DNA of 11,877 bases, taken from contig CAYZUC010000087.1 of NCBI GenBank assembly GCA_964481705.1, positions 1-11,877 on the forward strand, written 5' to 3'. This stretch comes from CAYZUC01 sp964481705. Lineage in GTDB: Bacteria; Bacillota; Clostridia; Lachnospirales; Lachnospiraceae. The notes under the pieces are model-generated. The model did not search any database, was not told the DNA's origin, and worked only from the letters and a program-made list of their open reading frames with translations. The number at the start of each line of letters is the position of its first letter. The stretch's first letter is position 1. Made by a program: the position numbers and the translations under genes. Of this stretch, positions 6,186-11,877 are shown piece by piece.

Positions 6186-8126
6186 ATGGAACAGCTTGTT
6201 TTTACTAATGACAAATGTATTGGATGTAATCGTTGTATTGGAGCTTGTAGCTGCCAGGGAGCAAATGTAGCGAAAAAAGATGGCGAGCGTAATCTTATTG
6301 AAGTGGATCCGGAAAAGTGTATTGCATGTGGAGCCTGTTTTGATGTATGTGAACATCATGCCAGAGAGTATAACGATGACACAGAGAGATTTTTCGAGGA
6401 TCTAAAAAAGGGCGTAAATATCTCTATTTTATTAGCGCCTGCATTTAAAGCAAATTACTTAAGAGAATATGAATCTGTTCTTGGAGGACTTAAGTCAGCG
6501 GGAGTAAAGCGGATCTTCAGCACTTCTTTTGGAGCAGATATCACTTCTTGGGCTTATATAAATTATATTCAAAAGTATAATTATCTTGGAGGAATCTCAC
6601 AACCCTGTCCGGCGGTAGTTGGTTATATTGAGAAGTATATACCGGAATTACTACCCAAATTATTCCCTGTACATAGTCCCATGATGTGTGGTGCGATTTA
6701 TGCCAAGAAATATCTGCATGTGACGGATAAACTTGCTTTTATCAGTCCGTGTATTGCTAAGAAAAATGAGATTTCTGATCCAAATACAAATGGATACGTA
6801 GAATATAATGTCACCTTTTCTCATTTAATGGCATATGTAAAACAACATAATATCCGTGGAAGCTTTGTCTCTGACGAGATTGAATATGGATTAGGCTCTG
6901 TATATCCGACTCCGGGTGGTTTAAAAGAAAATGTTTACTGGCTATTAGGGGAGGATGTTTTTATCCGTCAGGCAGAGGGCGAGAAGCACATGTATCATTA
7001 TCTTGAGAAGAATAAGGACCTACTTGCGAAAGGTAAAACGCCATATCTCTTTGTTGATGCATTGAATTGTCATGACGGATGTCTCTACGGAACTGCGATA
7101 GAAGAGAATAAGAATGATACAGAAGATGCATTTTGTGCATTACAGAATATCCGTGAAGCATGTAAAAAGGATTCAAAAAGGACAGCCTGGGGCAGAAAGC
7201 TTACACCCAAACAGAGAATGGCTAAGTTAAACAAGCAGTTTGCAGAATTGAATCTTGATGACTTTATTCGTAAATATACAGACAAGAGTAAATCCTGCGT
7301 TGTGAAACAGCCAAGTGAGAAAGAGCGTGCAGCAATATTCGCAGATATGAATAAGAATACTGAGGAAAAAAGACACATTAATTGTGGATGCTGCGGTTAT
7401 GATACTTGTGAGAAAATGACAACAGCAATCTATAATGGATTCAACTACAAAGAGAACTGCATCCATTATATGAAAGATATTGCTTTTGCTGAGAAGGATG
7501 AAATCAATGATTTGATGACAAACATTCAGTTAATGAATGAGCAGACGATAAAACAGAATGAGAAGAAACAAGAAGTAATCAAAGATATTAATGCACAATT
7601 TAAGAGCCTTTACCGTTCATTTGAAAATATGAGTGAAGTCAGTGAAAGTAATGCTAGTCAGAGTACAGAGATTTCATCGGTTATGGAACGCGTAAGGAAT
7701 TTCTCGGATCAACTTGGAGATGAGCTGCAGGTAATCAATGAATACCTTGGTAAGCTAAAGGAAAACAATGAGGACGTTATTAATGTTGCCAGTCAGACGG
7801 ATCTGCTCGCATTAAATGCATCTATTGAGGCTGCCAGGGCCGGTGAATCTGGAAAGGGATTTGCGGTTGTAGCAGAACAGATTAAGATACTGGCTGAGAA
7901 CTCTAAGAACACGGTTAATGACAGTAATAAGAATAATCAGGATATTGGAGCTGCAGTTAACGCAATCATGGAACGCGCAGATGAGCTTCTTAAAATTGTA
8001 ACGGATGTAAATGATGGCATTTCGAATCTTGCTTCTGCTTCTCAGGAAATGGCGGCGTCCATTCAGGTCGTAACGCAGGTTACCGATGATGTTCGTCAGA
8101 AATTGCTTACGATATCGGAAGAGTAA
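6186..8126 (+). CDS. [FeFe]-hydrogenase-like sensor fused to methyl-accepting chemotaxis domain
   Basis: This 646-aa soluble protein fuses electron-transfer, hydrogenase and chemotaxis modules. A 2x[4Fe-4S] ferredoxin lies at 11-55 (C11, C14, C17, C21; C45, C48, C51, C55). The H-cluster domain spans about 75-310 with L1 SQPCP (138-142), L2 ISPCIAKKNE (186-195) and L3 NCHDGC (294-299). The four cysteines expected to bind the [4Fe-4S] part of the H-cluster are present (141, 189, 295, 299). In L1, however, the proton-relay cysteine of catalytic enzymes (first Cys of TSCCP) is Pro, and the glycine stretch of L3 is replaced by LYGT. A further Fe-S domain of the PF04060 type follows (C400, C402/C403, C408, C425). 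Residues about 440-646 are a short methyl-accepting signalling hairpin with tip QTDLLALNASIEAARAGESG (about 537-556). There is no transmembrane segment, HAMP or PAS domain, so it should be a cytoplasmic receptor. AAGGGAAGGA precedes the ATG. It probably senses H2 or redox state; a catalytic role is less likely. Confidence 0.93.
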   Translation: MEQLVFTNDKCIGCNRCIGACSCQGANVAKKDGERNLIEVDPEKCIACGACFDVCEHHAREYNDDTERFFEDLKKGVNISILLAPAFKANYLREYESVLGGLKSAGVKRIFSTSFGADITSWAYINYIQKYNYLGGISQPCPAVVGYIEKYIPELLPKLFPVHSPMMCGAIYAKKYLHVTDKLAFISPCIAKKNEISDPNTNGYVEYNVTFSHLMAYVKQHNIRGSFVSDEIEYGLGSVYPTPGGLKENVYWLLGEDVFIRQAEGEKHMYHYLEKNKDLLAKGKTPYLFVDALNCHDGCLYGTAIEENKNDTEDAFCALQNIREACKKDSKRTAWGRKLTPKQRMAKLNKQFAELNLDDFIRKYTDKSKSCVVKQPSEKERAAIFADMNKNTEEKRHINCGCCGYDTCEKMTTAIYNGFNYKENCIHYMKDIAFAEKDEINDLMTNIQLMNEQTIKQNEKKQEVIKDINAQFKSLYRSFENMSEVSESNASQSTEISSVMERVRNFSDQLGDELQVINEYLGKLKENNEDVINVASQTDLLALNASIEAARAGESGKGFAVVAEQIKILAENSKNTVNDSNKNNQDIGAAVNAIMERADELLKIVTDVNDGISNLASASQEMAASIQVVTQVTDDVRQKLLTISEE

Positions 8127-8133
8127 TTGGAAG

Positions 8134-8171
8134 AAAAAGGCGTCAGATGTTTGTTTGTCTGGTGCCTTTTT
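8134..8171 (+). terminator. Intrinsic terminator after the hydrogenase-chemoreceptor gene
   Basis: AAAAAGGCGTCAGA (8134-8147) pairs with TCTGGTGCCTTTTT (8158-8171) as a continuous 14-bp stem with two G-U wobbles and a 10-nt loop, ending in a T run. It starts only 7 bp after the stop codon. Its presence shows that the in-frame extension of the next open frame back to 8127 is not coding. Confidence 0.88.
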
Positions 8172-8181
8172 CATTATTTAA

Positions 8182-8210
8182 TTGCAGGCAGATTCAAACT
8201 AATCTATAAT
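8182..8210 (+). promoter_or_regulatory. Candidate promoter for the methyltransferase gene
   Basis: TTGCAG (8182-8187) and a consensus TATAAT (8205-8210) are separated by 17 bp. The -35 box is only partly matched. It begins 10 bp after the preceding terminator, so the next gene would be its own unit with transcription starting near 8217. Confidence 0.55.
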
Positions 8211-8252
8211 GGAAAAGAAAATAGGAGTTCTCAGAAAGGCAAGGCAATCCAC

Positions 8253-9749
8253 TTGATTACAGAAATCGTTCAAAACATAATAGAAGGAATCGAATTGCGT
8301 CAGAATCTCAGCGAATTACGCAGACTGCTCAAGACAGAGGGATTTTCTAAGAAGGTCGCAGAGAAATTCTGTGACAAACATACCCTTCTCTTTTCTATAT
8401 TGGATCATGAAGATGCCAAGACAAGGAAAAATGCAGCGTTGCTCTTAGGAGACCTACAGATTCAGGAGGCATTGCAGCCCCTGATGGATGCTTATGATAG
8501 AGAAGAGCAGCTTTTTGTAAAAAGTTCATATCTGACAGCAGTGTCATGTCTTGATTATAAGGAATTGCTGCCGAGGCTCAAGGAACGTTTGGATGAGATT
8601 TCCGAAATGGATGTGCAGGCGGAGAGCAAGAAGCATATTTATGAGGAAATGCGTGTGATATCGGACATGATTGTTAGAAAAGAAGGAATGAAGAAACACA
8701 AGTTTGTCGGCTATAGGACGCCTTCGGAGCTTCTGCTGTTGATGAATCCGGATTATACGCAGGTATTGGCAGATTCGTTGGTGAAGGAAGAGCTTGCATT
8801 GCCTTCGGAGCTTAAGCTATCAAAAATCGGAGTGAAGGTTACAACAGGAAATCTGAACAAGATTGCATCCAACAGACTGTATCGTGAGATGCTTTTTATA
8901 GTACCGGGTATGAAGAGCTGCGAAGCGGATATTGAGAAAGCAGCAGAGAAGATAGCCGACTCGGGCCTGGTGGATTTTCTCGAAGAGCGTCATATGGGTA
9001 AGGCACCTTTTTACTTTCGGATAGAAGTAAAGACAAAAATGGATCCGGAGAAAAAGGGACTTTTTGCAAAACGTTTGGCAGGGGATATTGAAAATCTATC
9101 CGGAAGAAGACTAATTAATTCGACGGATCATTATGAATTTGAGCTTCGTCTGATGGAGACGATGGACGGACGTTTTCAATGCTATGTTAAGCTGTTTACG
9201 ATACCCGATAAGCGTTTTATTTATCGAAAGGAATTTGTTGCATCCAGTATTAAGCCAGTCAATGCAGCATTGCTTGTGGAGCTGGCTAAGGATTATATGG
9301 TTAAGGATGCTCAGATTCTGGACCCTTTTTGTGGAGTGGGAACCATGCTGATTGAGCGGCAGATGAAGGTAAAGGGAAATACATCCTATGGGATTGATAT
9401 CTTTAATGATGCGATTTTGAAGGCTCGTGAGAATACAGATGCAGCCGGACAGATTGTTCATTATGTGAATAAGGATTTTTTTGAGTTTGAGCACGAGTAT
9501 TTATTTGATGAGATTTTTACGGATATGCCATTTGCAACTGCTAATAAGCCTGAAAGCGAGATTGCTACTATCTATAAGGACTTTTTCCGTAAGGCACGGG
9601 ATTTGATGACGCCAAAGGGAACGATTATCCTCTATACACATAACCGGGAGATGATTCGAAAGCCTGCGTGCGAGAGCGGTTTTCAGATTGTAAAGCAGTT
9701 TGTGATATCCAAGAAGCAGGGAACAGATTTGGTAATTCTACAAAATTAG
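8253..9749 (+). CDS. HEAT-repeat protein with THUMP-type RNA methyltransferase-like domain
   Basis: This looks like an S-adenosylmethionine-dependent methyltransferase related to tRNA guanine-N2 enzymes (UPF0020/PF01170, Trm14/TrmN style). With the chosen start it has 498 residues. HEAT-like helical repeats occupy about 48-113 (ILDHEDAKTRKNAALLLGDL). A THUMP-like RNA-binding region may span about 153-333. The Rossmann methyltransferase follows, with ILDPFCGVGTMLIE (355-368), YGIDI (379-383, acidic D382) and motif IV TDMPF (423-427) in place of the usual NPPY. The frame is open back to 8127, but that stretch contains a terminator and promoter. The TTG at 8253 gives MITEIVQNIIEGIELRQNLS and has AAGG-type ribosome-binding sequence (8235-8244) just upstream. 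No ATG in frame occurs before residue 78, so an alternative start is required unless the N-terminus is truncated. The substrate RNA is not known; the enzyme class is fairly sure, the exact start less so. Confidence 0.82.
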   Translation: MITEIVQNIIEGIELRQNLSELRRLLKTEGFSKKVAEKFCDKHTLLFSILDHEDAKTRKNAALLLGDLQIQEALQPLMDAYDREEQLFVKSSYLTAVSCLDYKELLPRLKERLDEISEMDVQAESKKHIYEEMRVISDMIVRKEGMKKHKFVGYRTPSELLLLMNPDYTQVLADSLVKEELALPSELKLSKIGVKVTTGNLNKIASNRLYREMLFIVPGMKSCEADIEKAAEKIADSGLVDFLEERHMGKAPFYFRIEVKTKMDPEKKGLFAKRLAGDIENLSGRRLINSTDHYEFELRLMETMDGRFQCYVKLFTIPDKRFIYRKEFVASSIKPVNAALLVELAKDYMVKDAQILDPFCGVGTMLIERQMKVKGNTSYGIDIFNDAILKARENTDAAGQIVHYVNKDFFEFEHEYLFDEIFTDMPFATANKPESEIATIYKDFFRKARDLMTPKGTIILYTHNREMIRKPACESGFQIVKQFVISKKQGTDLVILQN

Positions 9750-9754
9750 TCAAA

Positions 9755-9776
9755 TGTCTTGTCAGCAGTCTTGACA
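9755..9776. promoter_or_regulatory. Tandem near-palindromes overlapping the pncB -35 box (candidate operator)
   Basis: TGTCTTGTCA (9755-9764) and AGTCTTGACA (9767-9776) are two imperfect copies of the palindrome-like sequence TGTCTTGACA, 12 bp apart. Equivalently, GTCTTGTCAG and GTCTTGACAG form a 9/10 direct repeat. The second copy contains the -35 hexamer, so a bound repressor would block RNA polymerase. Given the downstream NAD-salvage gene, a niacin-responsive NiaR/YrxA-type regulator is a natural candidate, but I cannot confirm its motif from memory. Confidence 0.4.
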
Positions 9777-9799
9777 GATAAAAATAATTGGAATATGAT
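9771..9799 (+). promoter_or_regulatory. Sigma-A-type promoter of pncB
   Basis: A consensus TTGACA (9771-9776) is followed after 17 bp by TATGAT (9794-9799). Transcription would start about 45 nt before the start codon. No terminator separates it from the methyltransferase gene, so some readthrough is possible. Confidence 0.8.
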
Positions 9800-9849
9800 G
9801 AACAAAATATTTTACCTGTAAAGGGAAACAGACGCGAGGAGAAAGATGG

Positions 9850-11301
9850 ATGGGCGAGAGAAATTTAACGTTAATGACAGATTTATATGAATTAACCATG
9901 ATGCAGGGATATTTCAAAAATGAAGGACAGAATGAAACAGTCATTTTTGATATGTTTTTTCGGACGAATCCGCAGGAGAGTGGCTATGCCATTTGTGCAG
10001 GACTGGATCAGGTAATTGACTATGTGAAGAACCTGCGTTTTACCAAGGAAGATGTTGATTATCTTGGGACGCTTGGCATCTTTGAGGATGATTTTTTACA
10101 GTATTTGAGTGAATTCCACTTCACCGGAGATATCTACGCAATCCCGGAAGGAAGTGTTATTTTCCCGAGAGAACCATTGGTAAAGGTCATTGCTCCCATC
10201 ATGCAGGCTCAGCTTGTGGAGACAGCGATTTTGAATATTATCAATCACCAGAGCTTGATTGCGACCAAGACTTCTCGTGTATGTTATGCAGCAAAGGGTG
10301 ATGGAATCATGGAGTTTGGCCTTCGCCGTGCACAGGGACCGGATGCCGGAACCTGGGGTGCAAGAGCAGCAATGATAGCAGGTTGTGTTGGTACATCCAA
10401 TGTACTCTGTGGCAAGCTTTTTCATGTTCCGGTCAAGGGTACACATGCTCACAGCTGGATCATGAGTTTCCCAGATGAGTATACGGCATTTAAGAAGTAT
10501 GCAGAGCTCTACCCGGATGCATGTATTCTTCTTGCGGATACCTATGATACCTTAAAGTCCGGTGTTCCAAATGCAATCCGTGTGTTCCGTGAGATGCGTG
10601 AGCAGGGAATTCCTCTGAAGCTCCATGGTATCCGTCTGGATAGCGGAGACCTTGCATATCTTTCAAAACGAGCACGTAAGATGCTTGATGATGCCGGTTT
10701 CCCGGACGCAGTGATTTCAGCAAGCAATGATTTGGATGAGTACCTGATTGACAGCTTGAAGGCTCAGGGTGCGACGATTACCTCATGGGGTGTCGGAACA
10801 CACATGATCACATCAAAGGATTGGCCTTCTTTTGGCGGTGTTTATAAGCTTTCTGCCGTTATGAATGATAAGGGTGAATTTGTGCCTAAGATTAAGCTCT
10901 CCGAGAATACAGAGAAGGTTACGAATCCCGGAAACAAGACGATTTATCGCATCTATGAGAAGGAAACAGGCAAGATCAAAGCAGATCTGATTTGTCTTGT
11001 CGGTGAGAAATTTGATGAGAACGACCCACTTCTCTTATTTGATCCGTTGGAGCCATGGAAGAAGACGAAGCTTCAGGGTGGCACCTATACGATGAAGGAG
11101 CTTCTCGTCAAGGTATTTGACAAGGGAACGTGTGTATATCAGACGCCTCCGGTCATGGAGATTCGTGATATTTGCGCGAAGGAATTGGATACATTATGGG
11201 ATGAGACCAGACGTCTTGTTAATCCTCATCAGGTCTATGTGGATCTTTCCAGAAAGTTATACGATATCAAGATAGAGCTTCTTGACAGAATGAGTATGTG
11301 A
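9850..11301 (+). CDS. pncB: Nicotinate phosphoribosyltransferase
   Basis: The enzyme joins nicotinate and phosphoribosyl pyrophosphate, with ATP, to give nicotinate mononucleotide in the Preiss-Handler NAD salvage pathway (cytoplasmic). The 483-aa length is normal for the Firmicutes form. Diagnostic segments are NLTLMTDLYELTMMQGYF (5-22), FGLRRAQGPDAG (156-167), the GTHAHSW loop (197-203) carrying the histidine region phosphorylated in this family, RLDSGDL (262-268) and the phosphate-binding WGVGTHMITSKDWPSFGGVY (313-332). Two ATGs lie close together: 9846 is out of frame, while 9850 is in frame and has GAGGAG about 8-9 nt upstream. The gene has its own promoter with a possible operator. No hairpin terminator was found between its stop and the ileS promoter 30 bp further on. 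Confidence 0.97.
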   Translation: MGERNLTLMTDLYELTMMQGYFKNEGQNETVIFDMFFRTNPQESGYAICAGLDQVIDYVKNLRFTKEDVDYLGTLGIFEDDFLQYLSEFHFTGDIYAIPEGSVIFPREPLVKVIAPIMQAQLVETAILNIINHQSLIATKTSRVCYAAKGDGIMEFGLRRAQGPDAGTWGARAAMIAGCVGTSNVLCGKLFHVPVKGTHAHSWIMSFPDEYTAFKKYAELYPDACILLADTYDTLKSGVPNAIRVFREMREQGIPLKLHGIRLDSGDLAYLSKRARKMLDDAGFPDAVISASNDLDEYLIDSLKAQGATITSWGVGTHMITSKDWPSFGGVYKLSAVMNDKGEFVPKIKLSENTEKVTNPGNKTIYRIYEKETGKIKADLICLVGEKFDENDPLLLFDPLEPWKKTKLQGGTYTMKELLVKVFDKGTCVYQTPPVMEIRDICAKELDTLWDETRRLVNPHQVYVDLSRKLYDIKIELLDRMSM

Positions 11302-11330
11302 TTAGGATTTTAGAAAAGCGGATTGTAATC

Positions 11331-11360
11331 TTGACAAATCCTTGATTTACGCTCTATAAT
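11331..11360 (+). promoter_or_regulatory. Consensus sigma-A promoter of the ileS T-box transcript
   Basis: Perfect TTGACA (11331-11336) and perfect TATAAT (11355-11360) are separated by 18 bp. Transcription would start near 11367, giving a leader of about 267 nt before ileS. The strength of the promoter fits control by leader attenuation rather than by initiation. Confidence 0.9.
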
Positions 11361-11366
11361 AGGGCG

Positions 11367-11600
11367 AATAGTGAAACGCAGACGAAGACAGTACATTCTT
11401 ATTTGAAAGAAAAGCGAGTCGGGGGTGGTGTGAGCCCGGTACGAGTAGAGATGAATGGAAAATCACTTCCGAGTTTTGACGCTGAAGGACAGTAAGCGCC
11501 GACGGTTTCCTCCGTTATAGGGAGCGTACATGATGGTGTACAGTAACAGGTGGTTATGAAACAGTGGCTTTCATCCTTTTACGGATGGGAGCCTTTTTTG
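11367..11600 (+). promoter_or_regulatory. Isoleucine-specific T-box leader RNA
   Basis: The 332 bp between pncB and ileS hold this riboswitch. Stem I features are the GACGAAGACAGTAC segment (11381-11394), the distal-loop signature GGTGTGAGCCCGG (11427-11439) and the specifier loop GAAAATCACTTCCGAG. In the last, ATC at 11462-11464 followed by A reads as an isoleucine codon. A stem III-like hairpin (ACGG/CCGT) lies at about 11502-11515. The T-box sequence AACAGGTGGT (11545-11554) offers UGGU, complementary to the ACCA end expected of tRNA-Ile with discriminator A. Uncharged tRNA-Ile would stabilise the antiterminator and allow ileS transcription. The intrinsic terminator follows at 11566-11599. 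The exact 5' end is inferred from the promoter. Confidence 0.93.
11566..11599 (+). terminator. Conditional terminator of the ileS T-box
   Basis: GGCTTTCATCC (11566-11576) pairs with GGATGGGAGCC (11583-11593) over 11 bp with two G-U wobbles and a 6-nt loop, followed by six T residues. It begins 12 nt after the T-box sequence. Confidence 0.92.
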
Positions 11601-11633
11601 TTGATTGTTTAACAGAAAGGAAAGGGAAACGAA

Positions 11634-11877
11634 ATGTATGACAAAGTAGAAGCCAGTATGAATTTTGTGGACAGGGAAAAGAAGGTCGAGAAATTCTGGA
11701 AAGACGAAAATATCTTTGAGAAGAGTATGGACAGCCGTAAGGAAGGAGAGACCTATACCTTCTATGATGGACCGCCGACGGCGAATGGCAAGCCGCATAT
11801 CGGTCATGTCCTGACTCGTGTTATCAAGGATATGATTCCAAGATACCGTACCATGAAGGGGTATATGGTTCCGCGTA
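11634..11877 (+). CDS. ileS: Isoleucyl-tRNA synthetase, N-terminal part (3' end off window)
   Basis: IleRS charges tRNA-Ile with isoleucine in the cytoplasm. Only 81 codons are visible. They include YTFYDGPPTANGKPHIGHVL (41-60), which carries the class I HIGH signature at 55-58, followed by TRVIKDMIPRYRTMKGYMVPR. The ATG at 11634 is preceded by AAAGGAAAGGG about 7 nt upstream. The FYDGPPTANGKP form resembles the second, eukaryote-like IleRS type rather than the HDGPPYANG form of Bacillus and E. coli. That subtype call rests on this short stretch and is an inference. The Ile-specific T-box leader supports the identity independently. Confidence 0.95.
   Translation, partial: MYDKVEASMNFVDREKKVEKFWKDENIFEKSMDSRKEGETYTFYDGPPTANGKPHIGHVLTRVIKDMIPRYRTMKGYMVPR

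Noticed and set aside
8209..8256. Fifteen-codon leader peptide (MEKKIGVLRKARQST) whose stop overlaps the TTG start of the methyltransferase gene
   Set aside because: Its ATG overlaps the TATAAT box, so the predicted transcript would start downstream of it, and it has no ribosome binding site.

Overview
The window looks like chromosome of an anaerobic, spore-forming Firmicute, most likely a Clostridia member of the Lachnospiraceae type. The supports are spoVT (a forespore regulator), a T-box-controlled ileS, a cytoplasmic [FeFe]-hydrogenase-like chemotaxis sensor, purine-rich ribosome binding sites and moderate-to-low GC. The placement is inferred from gene content and protein style, not from a database match.

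Layout from left to right. (1) The C-terminal part of mfd (transcription-repair coupling factor) enters from the left edge and converges on a MATE-family efflux gene on the minus strand. (2) About 760 bp without a gene holds a large imperfect inverted repeat (about 632 bp). At its centre is a perfect 33-bp stem; further out, a 51-bp block is 50/51 identical between the two arms. (3) A membrane-anchored protein follows, with a transglutaminase-like middle that seems to have lost its catalytic residues and a C-terminal serine esterase domain; it has a good sigma-A promoter just outside the repeat. (4) spoVT comes next, ending in a long hairpin terminator. (5) Then a 646-aa fusion of ferredoxin, [FeFe]-hydrogenase H-domain, Fe-S domain and methyl-accepting chemotaxis signalling domain, with its own terminator. 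(6) A HEAT-repeat plus THUMP-type RNA methyltransferase-like protein follows, probably using a TTG start. (7) pncB (nicotinate phosphoribosyltransferase) has a strong promoter overlapped by two tandem near-palindromes. (8) A consensus promoter and an Ile-specific T-box leader precede the 5' end of ileS, which runs off the right edge.

Most genes appear to be single transcription units with their own promoter or terminator, so this is housekeeping chromosome with accessory genes set between rather than one operon. In Bacillus subtilis mfd and spoVT are neighbours; here the MATE gene, the inverted-repeat element and the esterase lie between them, which suggests the interval 1571-5427 is an accessory insertion spot. 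The best candidates for unusual biology are the hydrogenase-chemoreceptor fusion, the degenerate transglutaminase/esterase fusion and the long inverted-repeat element.
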